From: Pseudoalteromonas galatheae
Lineage (GTDB): Bacteria > Pseudomonadota > Gammaproteobacteria > Enterobacterales > Alteromonadaceae
NCBI RefSeq assembly: GCF_005886105.2
Contig: NZ_PNCO02000001.1
Coordinates: 2,663,001 to 2,727,000, forward strand
Reading direction: 5' to 3'
Length of the DNA: 64,000 nt
The notes under the pieces are model-generated. The model was not told the origin of the DNA and did not search any database. It was given only the letters and a program-made list of their open reading frames with translations. A program made the position numbers and the translations under genes. This document shows positions 44,325 to 54,235 of the stretch, piece by piece (positions within the stretch are counted from its first letter, which is position 1; the number at the start of each line of letters is the position of its first letter).

Positions 44325-45710
44325 GTGAGCAGAGCCAAACTAAGTCAAGACGAGAGCTTATCTTTTAAAATCAACTATCAACTCCTTCCCAAAGAGACAA
44401 ACCAACTCGATCTGTATTTTTCAATCCCAACCGATATGGGGATTAATACCAACACGTTGAACGAAGTAGACTACTTTAATGCCAATATAAAAAGCCACAG
44501 TGCATATTACTCGGAGCAGCTCCACCTCCCCTTGGTACGTAGTCGCTTTATCAGCCAAAGCAAAGGTCAAAAAACCGATTACCGCGTTAATCTAAACCTA
44601 TTTTGCTACCAGATCCGCATTGCGCTAGATGCCGATGTAAAACAGACGCTGAAGCTAAAAGAAGCCGATGAGTTTTATCCAGCTGCGCAATTATTAGTGG
44701 AAGAAACCGAGCGCCTATTGAAAAAGCTAAGACGTTACACGCCACCAGATAATAAGCTCAAACCTTACTACCAAAACGCAGATAATTACCTTAGCTGGCA
44801 TACTGAGCAAGCGTTTTTGAAACTTCTCTCCAGCGGGCCTAAGTCAAGCGACTTCAGTGATGAACGAAGCTGTATTGTTAGCTTCTGCCAACAAGAAAGC
44901 CAATACCGTGAAGAGCAGAGCTATAATTCACAAGTGACGTTGGACGACCCAAACCGCATTACCAATAAAATGAAATTGCTCGAAAGGCTCATTGAATACG
45001 GCGTTGTTTTTAACAAACAAACTATAGACTTAAGTACCAATCTAAAGCGTTTAGTTCGCGGTGTGGTTACTGGCATTATCATGGCCTTTGTGATGTTTAT
45101 TGTGCTCAACGCCCGTTCTAACTTTCAAGAAGTTACCGTCGCTCTTATCGCTTTACTTGGGGTCATTTATGGTCTTAGAGAAACTTTCAAAGAAGACTTA
45201 ACCCAGTGGGCATGGCGTCATATTCAACGCGGCCGACCAAAGTGGCGCAACAAGTTTAAAAACTCAGTGACGGACGCCATCGTTTGTACACAAACGATAT
45301 GGCTGGAACATATTCGTAAAAAAGATCTACCAGAAGACGTTGATAAGCTGCTGAAAAAGCGCCGACAGCAAAATAAACAAGCTGCGCATCTACTGCATTT
45401 TTGCTGTAAAAACCAAGTACATATCGATGAGTTTTTACCCGGTTACGAAGAAGTACAGCAACGTATCACCTTTAACATGAGTTCGTTTGTACGCTATCTA
45501 AAAAAAGGCGCAGGAAAGCTTTATAGTCTTGAAGGGAAAAAGGTCTCGAAAAAGTCAGTTGAACGCCGCTATCAAATCAACTTGGTAATGCGGTTTAAAT
45601 CTTCTCAGGGAATACAGTTAGAGAGGTATAAACTTACCATGAACCGCTCTGAAATCGTCGCCATAGAGCTTATGGCAAGCGACTCCGTCTATATTGAAAA
45701 CGACGCTTAA
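44325..45710 (+). CDS. Unrecognised membrane protein with central transmembrane pair (461 aa)
   Basis: 461 residues from a GTG, with AAGGAGG upstream. I do not recognise it. The first ~240 residues are soluble (KINYQLLPKETNQLDLYFSI, FYPAAQLLVEETERLLKKLR). Residues ~248-290 (RGVVTGIIMAFVMFIVLNAR, VTVALIALLGVIYGLRETF) form two membrane spans. The C-terminal ~170 residues are soluble and basic (KKRRQQNKQAAHLLHFCCKN, LEGKKVSKKSVERRYQINLV). The layout suggests a cytoplasmic scaffold or membrane-associated enzyme. No neighbour shares its strand closely. Confidence 0.7.
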   Translation: MSRAKLSQDESLSFKINYQLLPKETNQLDLYFSIPTDMGINTNTLNEVDYFNANIKSHSAYYSEQLHLPLVRSRFISQSKGQKTDYRVNLNLFCYQIRIALDADVKQTLKLKEADEFYPAAQLLVEETERLLKKLRRYTPPDNKLKPYYQNADNYLSWHTEQAFLKLLSSGPKSSDFSDERSCIVSFCQQESQYREEQSYNSQVTLDDPNRITNKMKLLERLIEYGVVFNKQTIDLSTNLKRLVRGVVTGIIMAFVMFIVLNARSNFQEVTVALIALLGVIYGLRETFKEDLTQWAWRHIQRGRPKWRNKFKNSVTDAIVCTQTIWLEHIRKKDLPEDVDKLLKKRRQQNKQAAHLLHFCCKNQVHIDEFLPGYEEVQQRITFNMSSFVRYLKKGAGKLYSLEGKKVSKKSVERRYQINLVMRFKSSQGIQLERYKLTMNRSEIVAIELMASDSVYIENDA

Positions 45711-45810
45711 GCACAGGCGCATTTTCGTATAACCGCCGATAAAACGGATTGGAAGCAGGTTTATTCCGCACTCCAATCCTAAATCCTATGATGCGGCTAC
45801 TCAAGAGATA

Positions 45811-46059
45811 TTAATGCGCTTTCTTTGGTCCGTAACGAACCATGTCTTTGCCGTTTTCATACACCTTTTGAGATACCCAACGACCCAACAACAATTGGTG
45901 TTTATCATCCAAAATCGCAATAAATGGTCTGCCATCACTGTTGTTCGTTGCTAGTGCCACACCGGCCACGTTTTGTAATCCTAAGCCACCGTTATCAACT
46001 AGCAACAAAAAAGCTTCCAGCTCGTCCAAGGTTTCAATGATATCTTTATCGTTGATCAT
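45811..46059 (-). CDS. Small hypothetical protein (82 aa)
   Basis: 82 residues: MINDKDIIETLDELEAFLLL, VDNGGLGLQNVAGVALATNN, RPFIAILDDKHQLLLGRWVS. The composition is protein-like, with a probable beta-hairpin in the second half, but I know no family for it. The start lies behind ATTGAAGAGATGAT-like sequence with AGAG upstream. It may be a small cytoplasmic regulator. No operon partner is apparent. Confidence 0.55.
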   Translation of the reverse strand: MINDKDIIETLDELEAFLLLVDNGGLGLQNVAGVALATNNSDGRPFIAILDDKHQLLLGRWVSQKVYENGKDMVRYGPKKAH

Positions 46060-46281
46060 CTCTTCAATCTCACTTTCTCAGTATGCCGCGTAGAATACCA
46101 GTTATGTCGAAATGATTGAACCCTACATCAAATGCTGCTTTATCGGTGTGACTCATACTAAAATCCAAAATAAGACCAGTATGAGCGAGCAATAAATAGG
46201 TAGGTTAAACGTAGAGTCAACAGCAATGCGCGGCGCACGCATCACTGTTGAGGGTGGCTAATGGTTGTCAAAATGCAATAT

Positions 46282-48978
46282 TCAGTCCGCCATTGGTTTT
46301 GCCTCTCTGGGCCGATCCTGCATTTTTTGAAACAGCCAACCAATACCCACCAGACATAAGCCTAAACCGATAAAAGACAAGGCGCGCAGCAAGCCCTCGA
46401 GGTTTGCCATATCGACCACAAAGGCTTTTAAAATAACGATAGCTAGCCCTGCAAAACCGGCGTTAATCAGCACTTTATGCTCTATCTGCTTGGCAACAAA
46501 AATCAATACGGTTGAAATCAATAGCCAAACAATCGAATAAGTATATAACTCGGATTGCTCCATTGGTATCGACAGCACAAGGAACCCCTCATGAAATAAC
46601 GCCCGAATTTCACCGTTGACAAACAAGACCCCTAGCACGGCTATCAGTCCGTATACCAAACGCTTAAATTGTGGTGGTATTAACTTAAATTGGAGCATAA
46701 CAGCGAATATACACGCTGGTGCCAACCACTGCAAAAGTAGCCAATTAAACACACCGTCTCCAATGTATTGCCTGTCAAAAAACGGATTATTGGCAAACGA
46801 AATATCGGCGTGGAGCAACGCGCTTCCAAGTAATAGCAAGCTCGCGGCAAGCGGGTAAAGTCTGTTGCCCTTGTCGCTGAGCTGCCCTCGCCACAGATAT
46901 ACGGCGCCAAGCACCAGCCAATTCAAAGCAAGCAACACGGATTCTTGAAAACCAAGGTTAGTAAAATCAGGGTAGTCACCAATCAAAAGATAGCTTGTTT
47001 CGGTCGTGACCAGAAGCGCCACAATATGCATTGCAACACCCATAAACCAAGTGCTCAGGGCCTTTGAAGGGTTGTATTTGGTGGCGAACCAAATAATGCC
47101 CAGCACCAGCGGATAGACAACAAGTGTCCAATGTATGGTTAAAATCGTTTCGTGCTTGTAATCTGCAAGCCAAGGCGCAAAAGTAAGACGGGTAACAACG
47201 GCAATAAGAGCAGCCTTATACAACCAATCAGGTAAACGTACCTTGTACTTCCAGCTCAAATAACTCATAGACGCTACTTGTGCCGCAATCGCTAAAGTCA
47301 ACGAGCTTGCCGAGAGTAACATCGTAAAACACAAACTCAGCATGGCGTTCGCCAAAATAAGGTAAGTGACCTGCTGAATATTTGTATCCGTTTTCATCGC
47401 ATAATACGAAGCGAATAGCCCGATGGCCAACATCTCAATCGCCCATACAGGATATAAAATTGCTTCTGCGACTCTCGGAGAATTAGCGTAGCTTACACCG
47501 TAAAGCGCAAGTGGTGCCACGTTTAACAACATCAAATAAGCGAGCCTTGATGGATATCGCTTAACCATCATCATGCTAAATAACATCGTGATGACCACTG
47601 CTACTTGGATAAACAAATACTTACCGGTGAATGGAAAAAGTACGTCGTCGTAAGTGCCCACCTTGGGCATCAAGTAGAATGAGAGAAGTACAAACAATAG
47701 TAAATAAAATGGCCAACTATCCAATGCACTATGTCTATAAGCCGCACACAAAACAACGCTAGCAAATAACACATTAGCCCAAATAAGCGTATCGATTTGG
47801 GTTTTTATTATTAGCGCACATGCGATAAGTAACAGTGGGAGTAAAATTCCCAATTGTTCTTTTCTCGGCATTAATAGATCTTTGACAGGCAACGGACTTA
47901 TCATTGAATTCGTCAGTCGCCAACCTAGTACGTCTACCAGCACATATAAGTACATAGAGATAAGTGCAAAAATCAGCAGCACCCAAAAGTCGCCGCTCCC
48001 ACCAACCGCAACGGCGGTGCAAAACCATAAGAAATGCCCAACAAAACTTTGCCACCACAACCACTTTTGTTTCACATAATCCGCAACCCATATCGCAGAG
48101 AGTGAAACAAAGCTGATATATAGCAGTAACGCACCGATATTATTAGAACCTGTCGATACCAAAGCAGGCACGACATACGCACCAACGATGCCAATACCTG
48201 CGAGCACTGGGCCAAATCTCAGTGCCAACGAAGTCGCAGCCAAGGAGATAATGGCGAGTAAAACAAAAGCCAAATTAGCCGGTATAAAATGATAGAAATC
48301 AAAAGCAACTAGCGTCATGGCAAAGCAAGTGATCACGCCACCACTGGCAAGCGCTGCAGAAATGTATGGAGTATTAATTTTTAGCTTTTCTTTGTAGCGA
48401 TTTACGGCTTCAGCGGCAGTAACCAAACCAGCTCCAAAAAGAGCCCCAAGTATCACTCGTACACTTGGGGGAAGAAGTCCGGCTTCGATGGAATACTTTG
48501 CCAAAAAAACACCGCCAAGAGCTAGCACCACGGCACCTAACCAGAAGAGTCCATTTCCTTTTAATAAGGGATCTAAAGTAAAGTCAAATTCAAAGGCAGG
48601 TTTACTCTTACTCGGCTTGGCTCTTGCGATAGTGACCGTGCTTTCGCTTTCAGACTGCTGAGATTGTGGATGATTGGCTGTTTCCGTGGATTCGCCCAAT
48701 GCAGTCCGTGCAATTAATGATGTGCTATTAGCTGTTTCAACGTTTATTTCCCCACACTCAGAATGTTTGTGTTCTGTACGTGTTTGCTCTAGCGGCCGTT
48801 GCTCAGAATAGTCTCGGCTTTCAAGAGCCGAGATCCTGCGACTCTGCTGCTCTATCGTGCTTTGTAATTGATGTACCTTTTTGACTAGTTGCTTAAGCCT
48901 CTGTCTATCTTGTAGAGCAAAAACAGCGCCAATAAATACAAAAAGATAAAAAATAAAAGAGATAAACTCCGTATCCAT
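46282..48978 (-). CDS. DUF2339 polytopic membrane protein
   Basis: 898 residues from ATG 48978, which has AAGGAG 5 bp upstream; the frame is open to 49044 but lacks an SD there. The N-terminus has one span, then a coiled coil (RLKQLVKKVHQLQSTIEQQS), then a Ser/Thr/Glu-rich linker, and from residue ~125 about two dozen hydrophobic helices. GNGLFWLGAVVLALGGVFLA is the DUF2339 signature start, with RVILGALFGAGLVTAAEA after it. Function is unknown; members may be transport- or envelope-related. Divergent from the lipoprotein gene at 49222. Confidence 0.9.
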   Translation of the reverse strand: MDTEFISFIFYLFVFIGAVFALQDRQRLKQLVKKVHQLQSTIEQQSRRISALESRDYSEQRPLEQTRTEHKHSECGEINVETANSTSLIARTALGESTETANHPQSQQSESESTVTIARAKPSKSKPAFEFDFTLDPLLKGNGLFWLGAVVLALGGVFLAKYSIEAGLLPPSVRVILGALFGAGLVTAAEAVNRYKEKLKINTPYISAALASGGVITCFAMTLVAFDFYHFIPANLAFVLLAIISLAATSLALRFGPVLAGIGIVGAYVVPALVSTGSNNIGALLLYISFVSLSAIWVADYVKQKWLWWQSFVGHFLWFCTAVAVGGSGDFWVLLIFALISMYLYVLVDVLGWRLTNSMISPLPVKDLLMPRKEQLGILLPLLLIACALIIKTQIDTLIWANVLFASVVLCAAYRHSALDSWPFYLLLFVLLSFYLMPKVGTYDDVLFPFTGKYLFIQVAVVITMLFSMMMVKRYPSRLAYLMLLNVAPLALYGVSYANSPRVAEAILYPVWAIEMLAIGLFASYYAMKTDTNIQQVTYLILANAMLSLCFTMLLSASSLTLAIAAQVASMSYLSWKYKVRLPDWLYKAALIAVVTRLTFAPWLADYKHETILTIHWTLVVYPLVLGIIWFATKYNPSKALSTWFMGVAMHIVALLVTTETSYLLIGDYPDFTNLGFQESVLLALNWLVLGAVYLWRGQLSDKGNRLYPLAASLLLLGSALLHADISFANNPFFDRQYIGDGVFNWLLLQWLAPACIFAVMLQFKLIPPQFKRLVYGLIAVLGVLFVNGEIRALFHEGFLVLSIPMEQSELYTYSIVWLLISTVLIFVAKQIEHKVLINAGFAGLAIVILKAFVVDMANLEGLLRALSFIGLGLCLVGIGWLFQKMQDRPREAKPMAD

Positions 48979-49221
48979 ACGACTCCTTATTTGTTTGCTA
49001 GGCACCTGGCTAACCTGTATTAGAAACAGTATGAGATCAACCACACCAATAAATCAATCTCTCATGATAGTAGTAATGACTTTAGCAAGCCGCATAAAAA
49101 GTACTATGACTTGAAATTTTCTAACATTGACCAAAAATACACATGAGCCCCGTTGTCATATTACCTCCTTGTAAATAAACTAAAAAATTATATTTAGAGA
49201 CGTTGTTCTAAGAATTTTTCT

Positions 49222-49770
49222 ATGCGTTTTTTATTGCTTTTACTCGCCATAGCATTTTCTGGCTGTAGCTATACTCAGTCGAACTTAAAGCCAAAACAGT
49301 GGCGTTTTGCGACCGATCCGCATGGCAGCCAAGCAATTCTGAATGGCCCGCTTGTTGATGAAGAGCAAGTTGCTATTCAGTTTAAACGCGTGCCGCGAGT
49401 CGACAAACAAAACAATTCTTGGGTAGAACTCATTTACGACTTACCCACTAAACAGCTCCCCTATCAATTCAATATCGCACTGACGTATAAAAGTGATAAC
49501 GCTTTAATCGTTAAGTTATCACAACGTGAGTATGGCGGCTCAGGTGATAGAGGCTATGCGCACTATCAAACTAAATTACCAGCTTCAAGCACTTGGCAAA
49601 CAATCAACGTATCTCTGAACGATTTTGCCAGACCCAATTGGACACCTGCTTGGTCAAAAGACAAAGGGGTTATACTCAAGCATGTTTCCGCACTTTACTT
49701 GGTACCTGACTTGACGGACGCAGAAGGTGGCGAGGCAAGTCTTGCAATAAAAAGTCTTCGAATTGAGTAA
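49222..49770 (+). CDS. Lipoprotein of unknown function (beta-sandwich-like)
   Basis: 182 residues. MRFLLLLLAIAFSGC is a lipoprotein signal (Cys15). The mature part alternates strands and turns, e.g. WVELIYDLPTKQLPYQFNIA, LIVKLSQREYGGSGDRGYAH, TWQTINVSLNDFARPNWTPA, AEGGEASLAIKSLRIE. This resembles CIA30/galactose-binding-like jelly-roll domains, where the conserved ending is a strand like LAIKSLRI. No catalytic motif is visible. Single gene, divergent from the DUF2339 gene with about 240 bp between the starts. The assignment is by shape only. Confidence 0.65.
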   Translation: MRFLLLLLAIAFSGCSYTQSNLKPKQWRFATDPHGSQAILNGPLVDEEQVAIQFKRVPRVDKQNNSWVELIYDLPTKQLPYQFNIALTYKSDNALIVKLSQREYGGSGDRGYAHYQTKLPASSTWQTINVSLNDFARPNWTPAWSKDKGVILKHVSALYLVPDLTDAEGGEASLAIKSLRIE

Positions 49771-49905
49771 TTCACTGATTAGAAATGATGTACGGTAGAT
49801 GTGAAGTATTGCGGCCGTTCGCAAAGACACAATGTAGCCAGCACAGATAACGGTTAAATTATTAGCGCTGGCTAATCAGAGGCAATTAAGCGTTAGATTT
49901 CTATA

Positions 49906-50472
49906 TTAAGCACCTAATGCCGTTAGCTTTTCTTTTAATTCTTCTTTATTGATTAGGCCCATTTCGTGTTGCTTTTTGGTTTTACGAATTTCATCGAAAT
50001 TGTCTAGTTTCAAACGTGCTTTAGCCAGCTTAGTATCAAACTCGTCTTGTGAGATTACATCAAGTTTTAGCGCTTTTTCTAGCTTCTCTTTTTCACCATC
50101 AAACTCTTTTTGAAAAACCGCTTTTTCCTGGATAACAATCTGATCTTTCAGTTGCTTCTCAATAGCGATAACTTCGGCTTCCAGCTCGTCTTTACGCTTA
50201 ATTAACGGGTCGATACGCTCGATAGTGTCTTGTAATACAGCTTCAAGGTTTGCACCATCATTTTTGATTAAATTTTCAATGTACTTACGACCAATGTCTT
50301 GGTACGCAATATTAAGTTGACCATCAATTGAGGCGATATCCGATTTCAAACCTGCAAGCTTTGCATTGTCTTTCGTTGAAGACACAATATCACCACCTAG
50401 TTTACTGGTAGATTCACCAATACTACTACCAATAGATTGCGCTTGAGTTTTAAATTTATTTAATAGACTCAT
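49906..50472 (-). CDS. Coiled-coil protein with two SHOCT-like short motifs
   Basis: 188 residues, cytoplasmic. Residues ~35-150 are predicted coiled coil (KLAGLKSDIASIDGQLNIAY, RIDPLIKRKDELEAEVIAIE, KEFDGEKEKLEKALKLDVIS). Two SHOCT-like motifs, LDVISQDEFDTKLAKARLKL and MGLINKEELKEKLTALG, occur near the C-terminus; SHOCT motifs mark short oligomerisation tails. The N-terminus (SIGSSIGESTSKLGGDIVSS) is Ser/Gly-rich and may bind membrane. There is 128 bp between its start and the small membrane protein gene, same strand. Function unknown. Confidence 0.6.
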   Translation of the reverse strand: MSLLNKFKTQAQSIGSSIGESTSKLGGDIVSSTKDNAKLAGLKSDIASIDGQLNIAYQDIGRKYIENLIKNDGANLEAVLQDTIERIDPLIKRKDELEAEVIAIEKQLKDQIVIQEKAVFQKEFDGEKEKLEKALKLDVISQDEFDTKLAKARLKLDNFDEIRKTKKQHEMGLINKEELKEKLTALGA

Positions 50473-50600
50473 GGTTATTTTTCCTTAAATAGATTGAGGT
50501 TTTCAATGTATATAATATCTAACACGTTAATAAACCAGATAAATATATTTCAGGTAGATTAAGTGATGCTTGTTAAGCCCAGAGTATCTCGACTTAGCTT

Positions 50601-50849
50601 TTAAGATACTCGTTTCTTACGCTTCGACATAATGCGCTTAGTGCCACTCCACGCCATCCAACAGCCGAATAACACGGCTCCCACGACCAAAGAGTAAATA
50701 GCAAAAGAAGCGATTTTAATAATAAAAATGACGAGCAAGGTGATGAACAGAACAACAAACAACAGAAGCTTTGGTGATTTAGCCAGCTGCTTGGCAATAA
50801 AAGAAGGTAAAAACGCACTTAATATGCGCTCCAATCTTTGAGCATTCAT
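50601..50849 (-). CDS. Small membrane protein (82 aa)
   Basis: 82 residues. After a soluble start (MNAQRLERILSAFLPSFIAK) residues ~27-68 are hydrophobic (LLLFVVLFITLLVIFIIKIA, AIYSLVVGAVLFGCWMAW), enough for two spans, and the end is basic (KRIMSKRKKRVS), so the C-terminus should be cytoplasmic. No family recognised. Precedes the SHOCT-motif protein gene on the same strand. Confidence 0.6.
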   Translation of the reverse strand: MNAQRLERILSAFLPSFIAKQLAKSPKLLLFVVLFITLLVIFIIKIASFAIYSLVVGAVLFGCWMAWSGTKRIMSKRKKRVS

Positions 50850-51194
50850 AACACTAGTATCCTTGTGTTTAAGTGAGATTATTTTTAAACGGACGATAGG
50901 TTATCAGCTTTATTTCTACCTGCCAAATTAATTATTGGTTAATTATCAAACTGAACAATTCCAACCTGCAAACCAGTTATTAAGTGTAATCTACGACAGA
51001 AATAAAAATTAAAACCATTACTTACAAAAAGTTATCATTTTAAAAAGTGTTACACTTTAAAATTTTTATACCTTTTTTATCAACAATTGAAACTAACCAA
51101 TTGTTAGTACCCAAAACAATACTGTTTTATTTGAGTAAACCTAGATAGTGCCTTCTAGATTTAGGTCAACACTTTTCCAAGATTGTACATGGCT
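50850..51194. other. A/T-rich intergenic region with two small inverted repeats
   Basis: 345 bp. AACAATTG (51082-51089) and CAATTGTT (51098-51105) form an 8-bp inverted repeat, and AAAGTG-TTA-CACTTT lies near 51044-51058. These could be operators or parts of terminators for the minus-strand gene beginning near 50849 or the GNAT gene ending at 51195. No gene is supported. Confidence 0.4.
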
Positions 51195-51701
51195 TCATCC
51201 AAATGCAGGATCGAAACCAACTTCTCCACTAGGGATACTTTCACACCAGCTGTTAATCATAAAATATTCTGCAGGTATCCCTGAAAATGTAAGCCTTGGG
51301 GAGTGATTAAACCCAAAGCGTGAGTAATACTCAGGCTCGCCAATCAGCACAACGCCGTCTACCTCTCGCTGTTTTAGTATCTCTAACGCTCGGTTAATTA
51401 GCAGACTTCCTATACCTTTTCCCTGCACTTTTGGGGCAACGGATAGCGGTGCTAGTGCTAACAACTTACTGGCTTTTCCATTGATTGTTATAGGAGAAAA
51501 GGCAATATGGCCAACAACGCTTTCTCCATTTTCAGCAACCAAAGATAGCGCTAAACGCTCTGTATTTCTTAACTTTTCAACTATCAGGTGCTCCGTCGGC
51601 TTTGCTCCTGGTTCATGATGTGGATGATTTTCAAAAGCTAAGTACGTAAGTGAGCGAATGGCTTCATAATCTTGTGTGTTTTCTGGTCTAATGTTCATCA
51701 T
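51195..51701 (-). CDS. GNAT-family N-acetyltransferase (YhbS-like)
   Basis: 168 residues. MNIRPENTQDYEAIRSLTYL opens a GNAT fold; acetyl-CoA-binding motif A is LSVAPKVQGKGIGSLLINRA. VVGHIAFSPITINGKAS, VDGVVLIGEPEYYSRFGFNH and the tail FMINSWCESIPSGEVGFDPA match the YhbS subgroup. Acceptor substrate unknown. The second Met (51698) is an equally good start. There are no close partners. Confidence 0.87.
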   Translation of the reverse strand: MMNIRPENTQDYEAIRSLTYLAFENHPHHEPGAKPTEHLIVEKLRNTERLALSLVAENGESVVGHIAFSPITINGKASKLLALAPLSVAPKVQGKGIGSLLINRALEILKQREVDGVVLIGEPEYYSRFGFNHSPRLTFSGIPAEYFMINSWCESIPSGEVGFDPAFG

Positions 51702-51962
51702 TACCTCTTTAATTTGGTTATAAAAAACGGATAGCCATTTAGACCTAATTAATTGTCATAGATATCAATTGCATCTTTTAAATCTGAAAGAACAGTAGTG
51801 TCAAGTGTGCCAACTTGGCTCAGACAGCGTATTTGGGCAACAGGTTATTTACTCTACCCTGAGCTAATTTGCTCATCAAGTTGACTGTTTTTGTCCTAGC
51901 TATTGAATTTTCTTCATTCCTATACTGAAGAACATAATAATAACGACGAAAGGTTACTCAGC

Positions 51963-54233
51963 ATGATTGCAGCAACTCAATCACATAGAGTCAGTTCAAC
52001 CAAAGGTATGCCACGGCATACCTTGTCACTTCTGATAGCGGCAGTATTATCAGGCCATAGTTATGCCGAAGCGGAGTCCACGCTAAGCGCTGAGCAAAGC
52101 AAAAAAATTGAGCGGATCAGTGTTACCGCAACGCGGCAAACCGAAAATCTACAAGATGTCGCGCTTGCAGTGACCGCCCTCTCCGCCTCAGAGCTTGAGA
52201 AGATGAACGTACAAGATCTCGGAGACTTGGCATCTCACGTTCCGAACCTTAACCTACACTCAGGTGATGCTTCCAACGCCGTCATTTATATTCGCGGAGT
52301 TGGCCAAATTGACTCTATCTCCTTTAATGACCCCGGCGTTGGTGTGTATCTCGACGACGTATATCTTGGGCGCGTTCAAGGTGCCTTTTTAGATGTTGTC
52401 GACCCTGAGCAAATCGAGGTATTACGTGGTCCACAAGGCACCCTTTACGGTCGCAATACTATAGGTGGCGCGGTGCGTTTCAGTAGTGCCAAACCTTCGC
52501 AAGATAACGAAGGATATGTCAGCGTGGCGCTTGGAAATTATAATGCTCGGACGATAAAAGCTAGCGTCAACGGCGCATTGATTGAAGACACGCTCTCTGG
52601 GCGATTTGCGATTGCCAAAAGTAGCCGAGATGGCTTTAGTGAGAATCGCTATAACAATAGTGACGACCATGACAAAGATACCCTAGCGTGGCGCGGCAGC
52701 TTACTTTATCAACCAAGTGAGAATTTTTCGGCCTATTTAGTCGTCGATGGTTCGAACGCATCTCCCTCAAGCTCACGCACCCCACATCGAGAAACGCCTA
52801 TCTATTCTGTGATAAAAGAAGGCTACTATGCACCCGAGGAAGACCCTTTTGTCGTCGACGTTAACTACAATGATTTAGAAGAGCTCGATACCTCGGGAGC
52901 GAGCTTAACGCTTGAATATCTCACGGGACACTCGGTATTTAAATCCATCACTGCTCGACGCGAAATGGAATACCGCACACACTTAGACTTAGATGCCACC
53001 CCTGATGCATCATTTGGTATTTTTAATTTCGAAGATCAACAGCAGATAAGCCAAGAGTTTCAATGGTTATACAAAGACGACAAATTCTCTTTGGTATCTG
53101 GGCTCTATTACTTTAATGAGGACGATCTGAGTTTTGGCGGCTCCGTTGCTCCGGACTTTTTCGTTATGGTGTCACCAGACGTTTACCTGCCTTGGCCTGT
53201 GATTAACGCAGGAGAACGCGACCAAGAAAATACCAGCTCAGCCCTCTACGCTAACCTCTCTTGGTCTTTGACTGAAAAGCTCGACGTCACGCTTGGCGCA
53301 CGCTACACCATTGAGAAAAAAGAAGTCACATCCAAAGGCGAGGAGTTTTTTGGCACCGGTGTAACAACAGCAGAGGAAATGGAGGCGGTATTCGGCACAG
53401 GCATTGGCTATAGCCCTACAGGCTACAGCGCATCCAAGGAGTGGAAAGAGTTTACCCCAAAAGTGGTATTCGATTACAGCATCTCTGACGACAGCATGAT
53501 TTACCTGAGCGCTGGAAAAGGGTTTAAAAGTGGCGGTTTTAACGGCCGGATCACCTCATTTGCACAACCTTTTGAACCAGAAACCTTGTGGAGCTATGAA
53601 ATTGGCTCTAAGTCTTTATTGAATAAGCAGAATATTCGCTTAAATACCGCAGCTTTTTTCAATGACTACAAAAACTTTCAGCTCAGCCGCTTTTCTATCG
53701 ACCCCGACACCGGCGCGTTTTTATCACTGTTTGAAAATGCAGGTAAAGCCACTATTTATGGTGCAGAAATGGAGCTCGAAGCCGTGGCTTCCGATAACCT
53801 CACACTGAACCTCAACCTGGGCTATTTAGGGGGCGGTTATGATGAGCTCATCGGCGACTTTGGTAAAGAAGTCAGCGATGAAAGGGAGCTGGTTAATTCA
53901 CCCAAATGGAATGGCCGCGCAGGCTTTGAATACTTCTTTAGCACCTTTACACAAGGTGAATTTTCACTACGTGCTAGTGCCGCCTATCGCAGTAAAACCT
54001 ATCTTACCGTGAGCAGCTCAGAGGTACTTGCACAGTCTGGCTACACCCTCTTTGATATGTCACTACACTACCGTTCCGCGGACGACAGTTGGGAAGCAAG
54101 TTTATACGGCAAAAACTTAGGCGATAAACGCTATCGTCAACACGGCTTCGATCTTAGCGCAGCACCTGGGGTTCAACTTGGTTATTACGGCGCGCCTAGA
54201 ACGTACGGTATCAACCTTAAATATAAGTTTTAA
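51963..54233 (+). CDS. TonB-dependent outer-membrane receptor
   Basis: 756 residues from ATG 51963, with AAAGG 9-12 bp upstream; an upstream ATG at 51903 would lengthen an already long leader. The leader (LSLLIAAVLSGHSYAEA) is a signal peptide. The TonB box region is KIERISVTATRQTENLQDVA, the plug follows (AVIYIRGVGQIDSISFNDPG, GVYLDDVYLGRVQGAFLDVV, QIEVLRGPQGTLYGRNTIGG), and the barrel ends in YGINLKYKF with terminal Phe. Resembles the fyuA/proteobacterial TonB group near sterol, lipid or aromatic uptake loci. The stop lies 2 bp before the start of an HSL-type hydrolase, implying one operon. Confidence 0.92.
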   Translation: MIAATQSHRVSSTKGMPRHTLSLLIAAVLSGHSYAEAESTLSAEQSKKIERISVTATRQTENLQDVALAVTALSASELEKMNVQDLGDLASHVPNLNLHSGDASNAVIYIRGVGQIDSISFNDPGVGVYLDDVYLGRVQGAFLDVVDPEQIEVLRGPQGTLYGRNTIGGAVRFSSAKPSQDNEGYVSVALGNYNARTIKASVNGALIEDTLSGRFAIAKSSRDGFSENRYNNSDDHDKDTLAWRGSLLYQPSENFSAYLVVDGSNASPSSSRTPHRETPIYSVIKEGYYAPEEDPFVVDVNYNDLEELDTSGASLTLEYLTGHSVFKSITARREMEYRTHLDLDATPDASFGIFNFEDQQQISQEFQWLYKDDKFSLVSGLYYFNEDDLSFGGSVAPDFFVMVSPDVYLPWPVINAGERDQENTSSALYANLSWSLTEKLDVTLGARYTIEKKEVTSKGEEFFGTGVTTAEEMEAVFGTGIGYSPTGYSASKEWKEFTPKVVFDYSISDDSMIYLSAGKGFKSGGFNGRITSFAQPFEPETLWSYEIGSKSLLNKQNIRLNTAAFFNDYKNFQLSRFSIDPDTGAFLSLFENAGKATIYGAEMELEAVASDNLTLNLNLGYLGGGYDELIGDFGKEVSDERELVNSPKWNGRAGFEYFFSTFTQGEFSLRASAAYRSKTYLTVSSSEVLAQSGYTLFDMSLHYRSADDSWEASLYGKNLGDKRYRQHGFDLSAAPGVQLGYYGAPRTYGINLKYKF

Positions 54234-54235
54234 TT

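Noticed and set aside
45811..46059. Toxin-antitoxin member
   Set aside because: No partner gene and no toxin or antitoxin motif visible.
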